From positions 124,001-188,000 of the forward strand of contig JAUSJO010000005.1 of the NCBI GenBank assembly GCA_030647205.1: DNA of 64,000 nucleotides, read 5' to 3'. Each line of letters starts with the position of its first letter. The first letter of the stretch is position 1. The translations under genes and the position numbers were made by a program. The notes beneath the pieces were generated by a model. That model searched no databases. It saw only the letters and a program-made list of their open reading frames with translations, and was not told the origin of the DNA. Positions 34,106-42,192 of this stretch are shown here, piece by piece. The stretch comes from a bacterium. Lineage in GTDB: Bacteria > Patescibacteria > CPR2 > UBA1875 > JAJYID01.

Positions 34106-35065
34106 ATGACGACTAACACACTTTTGCTTTTGGTTTTAGTGGCCATATTTTTTGGAGGCATTTTTGCAACAAAACTTTTCCTAAAGTTACCTGCAAAAAG
34201 ATTCTATATTGGTATACCAGCAATTATTATTGGACTTATTATAGGGGCACTTATATCCCTACCTCTCCAAAAACTTCCGGGCGACTTTGCCATCTGGGTT
34301 CCGGTGACCGTTAGCGCTGTATGCGTTGTTGCTTCTCTGTATCTTTTCTTCGCGAAAACTCAAGGAATAGAGAAGTTTTTCACCGATATCTTCAAACTTA
34401 TCAGGCTACCGAAGCTGGAAGACGCAGGCAAAAGCAAAGAAAAAAATAAAATAATCCTAGATACCTCGGCCATAATTGACGGGAGATTTTTGGATGTGGT
34501 CAAGACGGGTTTCATGACGGGTAATTTCCTGCTCTTCAGATTTGTTTTGCATGAACTTCAAAACATTGCAGACTCCAGCGAAAACCTAAGAAGAGAAAAG
34601 GGGAAAAAGGGTCTTGAGGTTTTGGATAAGCTGAAGAAAGAAAAAGGAGTGAAACTTGAAGTTTCAACTGAGGATGTTCCTGATATTCAGGAAGTTGATG
34701 CCAAGCTTGTGAAGCTTGCGAAACAGAAGGGGGCAATCATCTTAACAACAGACTATAACCTGAACAAGGTAGCAAAGATTCAAGGCGTCAGGGTTTTAAA
34801 TATCAACGAACTTTCCGAGGCAATAAAGCCCATTATTATCCCGGGTGAAAAGATGACTCTTAAAATTATTCAAACCGGAAAAGACAAGACTCAAGGGGTG
34901 GCTTATCTGACTGACGGCACGATGATAGTGGTGGAGCGAGGCGGAAAGTCCATCGGGAAGGAACTGGATGTAGTGATCACCAGAATACTCCAGACGCCGG
35001 CGGGGAAAATGTATTTTGCAAAAATAAACGGTTCTGATAATGGTGAAAATAGAAGAAAACATTGA
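34106..35065 (+). CDS. PIN-TRAM domain membrane protein (YacL-like)
   Basis: 319 residues. The N-terminal 95 residues hold about three membrane helices (LLLLVLVAIFFGGIFATKLF and two more). A PIN nuclease-like domain follows with its acidic residues (ILDTSAIIDGRF, LHELQNIAD, ILTTDYNLNKVA), then a C-terminal TRAM domain (PGEKMTLKIIQTGKDKTQGV). The same arrangement is known for YacL of Firmicutes, whose gene also follows radA. RNA is the likely target. The start codon has AAGAGG upstream, and the last 26 nt overlap murB. Confidence 0.9.
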   Translation: MTTNTLLLLVLVAIFFGGIFATKLFLKLPAKRFYIGIPAIIIGLIIGALISLPLQKLPGDFAIWVPVTVSAVCVVASLYLFFAKTQGIEKFFTDIFKLIRLPKLEDAGKSKEKNKIILDTSAIIDGRFLDVVKTGFMTGNFLLFRFVLHELQNIADSSENLRREKGKKGLEVLDKLKKEKGVKLEVSTEDVPDIQEVDAKLVKLAKQKGAIILTTDYNLNKVAKIQGVRVLNINELSEAIKPIIIPGEKMTLKIIQTGKDKTQGVAYLTDGTMIVVERGGKSIGKELDVVITRILQTPAGKMYFAKINGSDNGENRRKH

Positions 35066-35945
35066 TCTAAAAAAATATAATACCTATGGTGTCGGCGGAA
35101 GCGCTAAGTATTTTGTATTGGCAAAAAGTGGGCAGGATTTGGTTGATGCTTTTAACTTTGCGAAAGAGAAACATATAAATTATTTGGTTCTTGGTGGTGG
35201 CAGCAATGTTTTGATTTCTGATGACGGATATGACGGTATTGTGATAGTGAATAAGGCAAATGAAATTGAAAGAAGCGGAAACAAAGTCAAAGTATCATCC
35301 GGAGCAAGTTTGGCGAGAATTATAAAATTATTGAGTGAAGAGGGATTAGCTGGAGGAGAGTTTTTGGCTGGGATCCCAGGGACTCTAGGCGGGGCAATTC
35401 TTGGAAATGCCGGAGCATGGGGAAAGTCAATTGAAAGTATTATCGAGTCGGTAGAGTTCCTGAATGAAACAGGCGTGCAAGAAATTCAGAGAAGTGAAAT
35501 GGTCTTTAGCTACCGTGATAGCAGCTTCAAGAAAATGGAAGGGATTATTTTGAGTGCGACCATGGTTTTTTCTGAAGGTTCTAGTGAAAAAGTTGCCTCA
35601 GCCGTAAAAGAAATTTTATCAAAGAGAAGCGGGAAGCATCCGGCGGGGAAGTCTTGCGGGAGCTTTTTTAAAAATATTGAAACGGCAGATTTGTCTCCTG
35701 AAATTTATAATAAAATGCGCGATTGGGAAGTTGGTGGTAAAGTTGCGGCAGGAAAGTTAATCGAAGAAGCAGGAGCCAAGGGCATGAAAGTTGGTGGGGC
35801 AGAAGTTTCGCAGATGCATGCGAATTTTCTGGTAAATATCAGCGATGCTACAGCGGGTGATATCAAGGAATTGGCCAAGCAAGTAAAGCAAAAAGTTTAT
35901 GAAAAGTTTAGTGTAGAGCTGGAGCCGGAAGTAAGGTATCTTTAG
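35040..35945 (+). CDS. murB: UDP-N-acetylenolpyruvoylglucosamine reductase
   Basis: 301 residues. FAD enzyme making UDP-MurNAc for peptidoglycan. FAD-binding elements NTYGVGGSAKYFV, LGGGSNVLISDDGYDG and GIPGTLGGAILGNAGAWG are present, then SYRDS and the KSCGSFFKN serine (general acid). KLIEEAGAKGMKVGGAEVS lies near the end. Starts inside the previous gene by 26 nt, so its translation may be coupled. Together with the PBP at 38291 it shows that this organism builds its own wall. Confidence 0.95.
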   Translation: MVKIEENIDLKKYNTYGVGGSAKYFVLAKSGQDLVDAFNFAKEKHINYLVLGGGSNVLISDDGYDGIVIVNKANEIERSGNKVKVSSGASLARIIKLLSEEGLAGGEFLAGIPGTLGGAILGNAGAWGKSIESIIESVEFLNETGVQEIQRSEMVFSYRDSSFKKMEGIILSATMVFSEGSSEKVASAVKEILSKRSGKHPAGKSCGSFFKNIETADLSPEIYNKMRDWEVGGKVAAGKLIEEAGAKGMKVGGAEVSQMHANFLVNISDATAGDIKELAKQVKQKVYEKFSVELEPEVRYL

Positions 35946-36082
35946 CTTCCTGTCATCCTTGCAAAGGCAATAATTTCGTTTCCAAATAGTTGTTTACTTG
36001 TGGACTAATTTATTCTAATATTGTCTGGCGTTAGCACCTTGTTATTTTCCCATGCTTTAGAAAACCTAAGGAGGTTTGAGCA

Positions 36083-36283
36083 ATGTCCGAAGATAAGCCT
36101 TTGATATTGGCGAGGAATTCCAAAGGAACAATAGACGTTCGATTACCTGCCGCTTTTTATAAAAAGCTCTGGTCGGACGTAGCAACTGTAGAGGCAGAAG
36201 AACTAGTCCATAAAGGACTGAAAAGGAGGCGTCTCTCAGTCGGGCCGGACGGAAGGTTGATCCCAATTAACGAGGTGGTATAG
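36083..36283 (+). CDS. tiny paralogue 1 of a tandem triplet
   Basis: 66 residues with the family pattern (S/R)xGTxDVRLPxAFYKKxWxDVAxxxxEE, then a basic KRRRLSVGPDGR end. Charged and soluble, no membrane segment, family not recognised. Strong Shine-Dalgarno (AAGGAGG); promoter TTTACT-17-TAATAT at 35993-36021. The next two genes are related and immediately adjacent. Confidence 0.7.
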   Translation: MSEDKPLILARNSKGTIDVRLPAAFYKKLWSDVATVEAEELVHKGLKRRRLSVGPDGRLIPINEVV

Positions 36284-36286
36284 AAA

Positions 36287-36472
36287 ATGCCAAAACCTAT
36301 CAAACTCGCAAAGCATTCAAGAGGGACAGTAGATGTTCGATTACCAGATGCTTTTTACAAAAAAATCTGGCATGATGTGGCGATGATTCAAGGTGAGGAA
36401 AGGACGTTCAGAGGACAGCGAAAGAAACGCCTATTTGCTGGACCGAACGGAGAATTCGTGGAGGTGATCTAA
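36287..36472 (+). CDS. tiny paralogue 2 of a tandem triplet
   Basis: 61 residues, closely matching paralogue 1 (HSRGTVDVRLPDAFYKKIWHD against NSKGTIDVRLPAAFYKKLWSD) and with RKKRLFAGPNGEF at the end. Three-nucleotide gap from paralogue 1; the Shine-Dalgarno lies at the end of the previous gene (GAGGTGG). Function unknown. Confidence 0.7.
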   Translation: MPKPIKLAKHSRGTVDVRLPDAFYKKIWHDVAMIQGEERTFRGQRKKRLFAGPNGEFVEVI

Positions 36473-36667
36473 ATGTGTGTACCAAAACCAAAAGAGCAGG
36501 TTGCTCTCAGGTATACAGTCACATTTAACCCGGATATTCCGACTGAACTTATCCAGAAAATCTGGGCTATGGTTGATGCGGTCGAAGGTAGGGAACGCGA
36601 ACTGTTAGGGCGTAGAATGAGGAGATTCGAAATACTCCCCGACGGGAATTTCCACTACCTCAACTAG
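36473..36667 (+). CDS. tiny paralogue 3 of a tandem triplet (diverged)
   Basis: 64 residues, more distant: YTVTFNPDIPTELIQKIWAM, then RERELLGRRMRRFEILPDGN. It aligns with the other two along the whole length and shares the final G-x-x-x-R--F---PDG part. It begins right after the previous stop codon, with GGAGGTGATCT ending the previous gene as Shine-Dalgarno. A strong terminator follows. Confidence 0.65.
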   Translation: MCVPKPKEQVALRYTVTFNPDIPTELIQKIWAMVDAVEGRERELLGRRMRRFEILPDGNFHYLN

Positions 36668-36675
36668 TACAGATC

Positions 36676-36704
36676 GGGGCGGGTTTCTAAAAGAAACCCG
36701 CCCC
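36676..36704 (+). terminator. terminator of the tandem triplet
   Basis: Thirteen-base-pair stem (GGGGCGGGTTTCT / AGAAACCCGCCCC), loop AAA, then ATTTCATTT. It may also end the minus-strand DUF3592 gene. Confidence 0.8.
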
Positions 36705-36727
36705 ATTTCATTTATACAATTATTATT

Positions 36728-37786
36728 TTATTCTTTAGCAGACCCAGGTTCGTTAGTTGGTTCGGACTCTGGAGGAGTAGTCTCGGCTGGTTCGGACGCT
36801 TGAGGCTCGGGTATAGTTGTTGGCTCAGACGTTGGATAAGCGGTGGCAGCCGGATCGGTCTGAGGAGCCGGTGGTGTTGGTTGAGCCGGCTGTACAGGTG
36901 GCTGTGTATTTTGGATTGGTTGTTCGGGTTGTTGTGTCTGTGGGGTCTGTTGAGCAGGTGGGGCTGGTTGTGTTGGTGGTTGAGCTGTCGGATTTGTCAT
37001 GGATGAGACCATACTTTCTAAACCTCCTATGCCTCCCACGGCAGCGCCCATACCACCTCCAAAGTTAAAAACTTTCCCAATAAAGCCTTGTTTAATCTCA
37101 TTGATCATTGTTTCGAGATTCGTGCCTTGCGGTAAAGTTTCTGCTAACTTCCGGCCGTCCTTTAAGATTTTCCAGCCATAAATAATACTAAGTAAACGAA
37201 TAATAAAGGTTATAAGGCTAGAGATAATCATAAGTATGCCTATCCAAAAAAACGCTTGCAGAGCAATCCCAGTTGTTTTTGCATCCTTTGTCCAGGAAGC
37301 GGGGTTAGCCGGATCGTAATTGATGGTAACGGTCTGTCCTTCTGACAATCCACAGTTACCCGACGAAGAGGTAGAGGCTTGTTTTGTGTATTCCTTACCA
37401 TCAACTGTATAACGTGCTGTCAACGAACAAGAAGGGCTGTTGTTTGATGATCTTGTACGACTTGTAGTATTTGTATTCGTATTTGTGTTCATGCCAACTG
37501 AAACAACCGTTGCTTGAGTTGTTGCCGTCATTTTGTTTATGCCGGACATATTTCCAAAAATTGTTGGGATAAAAAGAAAAAGGACTCCGAAAAGGACGCC
37601 CGCTACCGTACCAAATATCCCAGGGCGCTTTTTGCCGCCAAATGGGTTATCTATACCAATAAAACCATCTGTGATGAGAACGGCGCCGATTGCTTGTTCT
37701 GCGGCTGCATATGTTGCCGGTTCTTGTTGTTTATATGGTTCAAGAAAACTTTCCGCATGCTTTTTTAGGGTAGAAAAAATCTTCAT
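36728..37786 (-). CDS. DUF3592 membrane protein with Pro/Gln-rich tail
   Basis: About 352 residues from MKIFSTLKKHAES, chosen because AAAGGAG precedes it. The N-terminal third has a membrane helix (AGVLFGVLFLFIPTIFG), then the DUF3592 type of extracytoplasmic beta domain (TQATVVSVG, ARYTVDGKEYTK, SEGQTVTINYDPANPASW) and a second helix (FFWIGILMIISSLITFI). A disordered tail of about 110 residues is full of Pro, Gln, Thr and Ser. Function unknown. Opposite strand to most neighbours, and after an intergenic gap from the PBP gene on the same strand. Confidence 0.75.
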   Translation of the reverse strand: MKIFSTLKKHAESFLEPYKQQEPATYAAAEQAIGAVLITDGFIGIDNPFGGKKRPGIFGTVAGVLFGVLFLFIPTIFGNMSGINKMTATTQATVVSVGMNTNTNTNTTSRTRSSNNSPSCSLTARYTVDGKEYTKQASTSSSGNCGLSEGQTVTINYDPANPASWTKDAKTTGIALQAFFWIGILMIISSLITFIIRLLSIIYGWKILKDGRKLAETLPQGTNLETMINEIKQGFIGKVFNFGGGMGAAVGGIGGLESMVSSMTNPTAQPPTQPAPPAQQTPQTQQPEQPIQNTQPPVQPAQPTPPAPQTDPAATAYPTSEPTTIPEPQASEPAETTPPESEPTNEPGSAKE

Positions 37787-38290
37787 TATCACTCCTTTTT
37801 CATTTGTTATCACTTATGTTTGATTATATCAAAATAAAAAATAAAAGACCATCGAGCTCTAAACTAAAAAACAAGAAGCCGAGCGATCGGCCCTTCTAGA
37901 AGAACCTCACACCCGACCTCAGCTTCTCATCTAGGATTCGGATGCCTAAATTTTGGGCGGCTTCCGAAATAGAGAAACTTCTCCTTTGCATCGAACAGTA
38001 AGAATCGGATAGGGCTCGAACAACCATTGAGTTTGTTCGGGTAGCGGTGCTTAAGTTTGATCAACTGATGCTCAAGTTCGTCTGACTTCTTTTTGTTCGC
38101 CAGAGCTCCCTCTCGCACTTTGCTGAAACTCCCTCTCACACTTCACCAAAACTCACTCTAGGTGAAGTCCTAACCATGGCATCTTCATCTCGCTGCCTAG
38201 CCGGGAGAATAAATATTACGAATATTCATAAGATCAATCCCTCCGACTAAAATCTATTATTTCAAAAATAATGGGTTTTGACAAACAAAA
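37787..38290. other. 504-nt intergenic stretch
   Basis: No convincing gene. One 70-codon frame on the minus strand (37927-38139) starts with GTG, lacks a Shine-Dalgarno and resembles nothing I know. A short direct repeat, GTGTGAGAGGGAG and GTGCGAGAGGGAG on the minus strand, lies near its start. A T-rich hairpin (ATTATTT / AAATAAT near 38258-38274) could end the PBP transcript. Confidence 0.4.
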
Positions 38291-40891
38291 CTAAGGCTTT
38301 ACGGTAACATGAATTGTCTGTGACTGTGTGCTTTTCGAAGCCTTGTCTTTCACTGTTGCATATAATGTGTGCTCGCCAACACTTCCAAGTGGCACATTTG
38401 CAGTATAACCATTGCCATTTGGCATAGCGGAAGCTTCATAACTTGTACCATTATCAACTGTTACTGTAACTTTATCGATACCGGCAGCAGCCTCGGCATT
38501 TATATTCACAACAACAGGAGTCTCAACATTATCACCTTCTGCCGGAGATGTGATACTGACTGTTGGCGCAGGTTTATTGATATCAGCGCAGTTGTCTTGT
38601 TCGGTTGGAATAGTTGTATCGCCAGCCACAAATCCATTGGCACTTGCCCATGCGGCTATTGGAGCGAACCATCTTGAGTAAGCTGGGTCTCCTTGAGGTA
38701 TTTCAGCGGTGAGAGCATTTTTAGTAATGGTGGTAATTTGTGCCGGCGGGCAACTATCATTAACCAGTTTGCCTGTGGCCGGATTTACCTTGTATTCACT
38801 CCCGTCGGTGCCTAAAGGAATCTTGTACCAGCTTGGGAAAATATCAGTACGGGTTTGTTTGGAAGTAGCGGTAGGTTTTTTGCCTGTTACGGCGTCCAGT
38901 GTCACACTTTTGATACCGGAAGGCCGTGAAAACTGCTCAACTTTTGAGCCTGCAAGGGCACTCGTCATAAAGTCATGCCATATTGGAGCAGCAGCGATAG
39001 ATCCGCCGGCGCTAGACATTGGTGTGCCGTCATTATTTCCGGCCCATACTCCGGCAACGAGCGATGGGGTATAGCCCATAGTCCATGCGTCTTTGTAGCT
39101 GTCGGTAGTACCGGTTTTTGCGGCAACGGGTCTGCCTTTTAGTGTCAGAGGTCCACCTGTACCAAATACCCTTGCTCTTGAAGCATCGTCCGAGAGTATG
39201 TTACTCATAATGTATGCCACCTGAGCATCCAAAACTCTTTTGCCAGGTTTTTCTTTGTATTCATCCAGAGTTTTACCGTTTGAGTCTTCAATTTTTGTAA
39301 ACCAAGTTTGATCTTTTTTTACTCCGCCATTTGCGAATACTCCGTAAGCTCCTGTCATATCCAGAAGTTTTACCTCGCCGGCACCCAGAACGAGTGATAG
39401 TCCATACTGGCTCGGGTCATTTAGTGTGGTTATACCCATATCATGGGCTGTTTTGATGGAGTTGCTCACGCCGCCTATATATAGAGCCTTAACCGCAGGT
39501 ATGTTCTCTGATTGCTGAAGAGCCGATCTCATCGACATCGGTCCCTGGAATCCTCCGTTGTAGTTTCTGGGTACATAGCCGCCACCGAAGTCAGTTCGTA
39601 CATCAAAGAAAGTGCTTCCAGCGCCCCAGTTTTCGCCTTTCAATATAGTAGAATATGCAAACGGTTTAAATGATGACCCCGGTTGTCGGTTGGCGATTGC
39701 CACATTCACATTTCCGTCAATATTTTCATCAAAGAAGTCCCGGCTTCCGACCATGGCCAAGATTTGCCCTGTTTTCGGATCCATCGCAACCAGCGAGGCA
39801 TTTGACGCTTTATATCTTCCTTTGTTTTTATCAACATTAGTTGCTACAGCTGCTTCTGCCATTTTCTGTTTTTCTATATCTAGTGTTGTGTAAACTTTAA
39901 GCCCGCCGGTATTCACGGTATTTTCGCCGTATTTTTCTATCAGCTGCTCTTTGACATACATGACAAAGTGGGGGGCAGTGATATTCCCATAAACATTTCC
40001 AGAGAAAGCAAGCTGCTCTTTCTTTGCGGCCTCAGCCTGGTCTTTTGTAATGTATTTCTGTTCGGCCATGAGATCTAGTATCATATCTTTTCGTTTCATC
40101 AACTCATCTTTGTGTTGACCGTATGGAGAGTAGTATGTTGGTGCATTTGGGAGCGCAGCGAGTGTTGCCGCCTCCGCTAGGGTTAGATTTTTTGCGTCTT
40201 TGTTGAAATAAGTTTTTGAGGCTACTTGTATGCCGTAAGCGTTTGAGCCATAAGGTATTTCGTTCAAATACATCTTTAAAATGTCGTCTTTGGAGTACAT
40301 TTGTTCAATCATCACGGAAAGCATGAACTCTTTAATCTTTCTGGAAAATGATTTTTCATTAGTAAGAATTGCGTTCTTTACAAATTGCTGTGTGATGGTG
40401 CTGCCACCCTGACCTTTTTCACGATGAACAACGTCATAAACTATACTTCCAACAATTCTCTTAAAGTCGAAACCATGATGTTTATAAAAACCCTTATCTT
40501 CGACTGCAACCGTGGCATCTTTGGCACTTTGTGGGATGTCTTTCATGTCGACAAGTATGCGGTTTTCATTTCCATGAACTTCATAGAGGATTTTACCGTT
40601 TCTATCAAATATCTGAGTTGATTGAGCTGCAACTTTACTGTTTATTTTCGATGGAGAAGGTAGGTCTTTCGCATACCATGCGGCAAGAAGGATCATTAAA
40701 CCCATGAAAACCCCAAAGGCAATGCCGATCTTTTTCCAGCCGGATTTTGTAAAGAAAAGATTATGAAGAAACTCCTTTGAGCCGGCAACTAGGCCGTATT
40801 TCTTAAAGGGGTTTATCTTCTTTGATTTTCCGGATTTTCCTGAGTAGTTGCTTGCTGGCCGTCTTCTTTTTGTGTATCTTCGTTTAGCCAT
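38291..40891 (-). CDS. class A penicillin-binding protein (glycosyltransferase-transpeptidase)
   Basis: 866 residues. Builds and cross-links peptidoglycan outside the membrane. Very basic N-terminus, a membrane helix (IGIAFGVFMGLMILLAAWY), and a GT51 glycosyltransferase with the catalytic glutamate (VAVEDKGFYKHHGFD) and GGSTITQQFVKN. The transpeptidase has SxxK (PGSSFKPFAY), SxN (QSENIPAVK) and KTGTTD. The last 90 residues are an Ig-like bacterial domain (SITSPAEGDNVETPVVVNI) not found in minimal PBPs. No Shine-Dalgarno is visible upstream of its ATG. Confidence 0.95.
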   Translation of the reverse strand: MAKRRYTKRRRPASNYSGKSGKSKKINPFKKYGLVAGSKEFLHNLFFTKSGWKKIGIAFGVFMGLMILLAAWYAKDLPSPSKINSKVAAQSTQIFDRNGKILYEVHGNENRILVDMKDIPQSAKDATVAVEDKGFYKHHGFDFKRIVGSIVYDVVHREKGQGGSTITQQFVKNAILTNEKSFSRKIKEFMLSVMIEQMYSKDDILKMYLNEIPYGSNAYGIQVASKTYFNKDAKNLTLAEAATLAALPNAPTYYSPYGQHKDELMKRKDMILDLMAEQKYITKDQAEAAKKEQLAFSGNVYGNITAPHFVMYVKEQLIEKYGENTVNTGGLKVYTTLDIEKQKMAEAAVATNVDKNKGRYKASNASLVAMDPKTGQILAMVGSRDFFDENIDGNVNVAIANRQPGSSFKPFAYSTILKGENWGAGSTFFDVRTDFGGGYVPRNYNGGFQGPMSMRSALQQSENIPAVKALYIGGVSNSIKTAHDMGITTLNDPSQYGLSLVLGAGEVKLLDMTGAYGVFANGGVKKDQTWFTKIEDSNGKTLDEYKEKPGKRVLDAQVAYIMSNILSDDASRARVFGTGGPLTLKGRPVAAKTGTTDSYKDAWTMGYTPSLVAGVWAGNNDGTPMSSAGGSIAAAPIWHDFMTSALAGSKVEQFSRPSGIKSVTLDAVTGKKPTATSKQTRTDIFPSWYKIPLGTDGSEYKVNPATGKLVNDSCPPAQITTITKNALTAEIPQGDPAYSRWFAPIAAWASANGFVAGDTTIPTEQDNCADINKPAPTVSITSPAEGDNVETPVVVNINAEAAAGIDKVTVTVDNGTSYEASAMPNGNGYTANVPLGSVGEHTLYATVKDKASKSTQSQTIHVTVKP

Positions 40892-40925
40892 ATATTTTGA
40901 AGTTGAAATTATTTTCCTATAGCGT

Positions 40926-40954
40926 TTGAATTATAGCAAAAAAGAAAGTATAAT
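40926..40954 (+). promoter_or_regulatory. tyrS promoter
   Basis: TTGAAT (40926-40931), 17-nt spacer, TATAAT (40949-40954). The leader of about 40 nt contains the short inverted repeat GATAAC/GTTATC (40977-40989). Confidence 0.7.
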
Positions 40955-41000
40955 TGAACAGGTTTTTATTATCAACGATAACTGTTATCAAAAGGAAAAA

Positions 41001-42179
41001 ATGTCAAAAGCGATCGAAAAACTTTTAAATAAAAATGTTGAAGAAGTTATTGTAAAGAAAGATTTAGAAAAGCTTCTTTTATCGGGCAAGAAACTTAGAA
41101 TTTATATAGGGGTTGATCCGTCAAGTCCGGTTATCCATATTGGCCATGCGGTAGGCTTAAGGAAACTGAGGGAATTTCAGGATTTGGGGCATAAAGTCAT
41201 TTTCTTAATAGGAGATTTCACTGGCAGAATCGGTGATCCATCGGGCAAGACCAATCAAAGGGTTCCTTTGACGGAAGAAGAAGTTCTGGAGAACGCTAAA
41301 ACATATCTTGATCAAGCGTCTAAAATTATCGACATAAAAAAGGCGGAGATTCGTTACAACGCTGAGTGGCTGGACAAACTTACTTTCAAAGATGTCGTAA
41401 TGCTTGCTTCAAACTTTACAGTTCAGCAAATGATTGAGCGTGACATGTTTAAGGAAAGATTAAAAACGAATAAACCAATCGGATTACACGAGTTTCTGTA
41501 TCCTTTAATGGTGGGTTACGACTCAGTTGCTTTAGATGTAGACATAGAAATGGGTGGCACCGACCAGACATTTAACATGCTGGCCGGCAGAACTCTGATG
41601 AAAACGATGAAAGGAAAAGAAAAACATGTCTTGAGCGTTCCGCTGCTTCTTGGTACTGATGGCCGGAAGATGAGCAAAAGTTACGGTAATGTCATAGGCG
41701 TAGATGATCCGGCCGATGATATGTTTGGTAAGGTTATGAGTATAAAAGATGAGCTCATCATTCAATATTTTGAGCTTTGTACGGATAGAGATGATGAAGA
41801 GATAAAGGAAATTACCAAGAAGCTTAAAGGTGGAGAAAATCCTCGCAATCTAAAGTTTGAGTTAGCGAAAGATATTGTGACCACCTATCATAGTTCAAAA
41901 GCAGCAGAGACGGCAGGTCAAGAATTCGAGAAAATATTCAAAGACAAAGGCAAACCTACAGATATGCCGAAAGTCAGTTATTCAAAAGGCGACAAACTGG
42001 TTGATGTTTTGGTTGAGTCAAAGATAGTGGATTCAAAGTCAGAGGTTCGAAGATTGATCCAGCAAAATGGCGTGAAAGATAATGATGAAACAGTCACCGA
42101 TATTGACTACACACTCGCAAATGGAAAACATACGGTTCAAGTTGGGAAGAGACGGTTTGTAGAACTATCAGAAAAATAA
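41001..42179 (+). CDS. tyrS: tyrosyl-tRNA synthetase
   Basis: 392 residues. Class I synthetase with the HIGH signature (VIHIGHAVGL), the KMSKS signature (GRKMSKSYGN) and a C-terminal S4 RNA-binding domain (SEVRRLIQQNGVKDNDETV). It charges tRNA(Tyr). The start at 41001 has AAAGGA just upstream; the extra upstream frame lies in the leader. recG begins 13 nt after the stop. Confidence 0.95.
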   Translation: MSKAIEKLLNKNVEEVIVKKDLEKLLLSGKKLRIYIGVDPSSPVIHIGHAVGLRKLREFQDLGHKVIFLIGDFTGRIGDPSGKTNQRVPLTEEEVLENAKTYLDQASKIIDIKKAEIRYNAEWLDKLTFKDVVMLASNFTVQQMIERDMFKERLKTNKPIGLHEFLYPLMVGYDSVALDVDIEMGGTDQTFNMLAGRTLMKTMKGKEKHVLSVPLLLGTDGRKMSKSYGNVIGVDDPADDMFGKVMSIKDELIIQYFELCTDRDDEEIKEITKKLKGGENPRNLKFELAKDIVTTYHSSKAAETAGQEFEKIFKDKGKPTDMPKVSYSKGDKLVDVLVESKIVDSKSEVRRLIQQNGVKDNDETVTDIDYTLANGKHTVQVGKRRFVELSEK

Positions 42180-42192
42180 TTTAATTTAAAAT

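Noticed and set aside
37927..38139. Minus-strand frame of 70 codons
   Set aside because: GTG start without Shine-Dalgarno, no domain, and base pattern with short repeats; kept only as a note in the intergenic entry.
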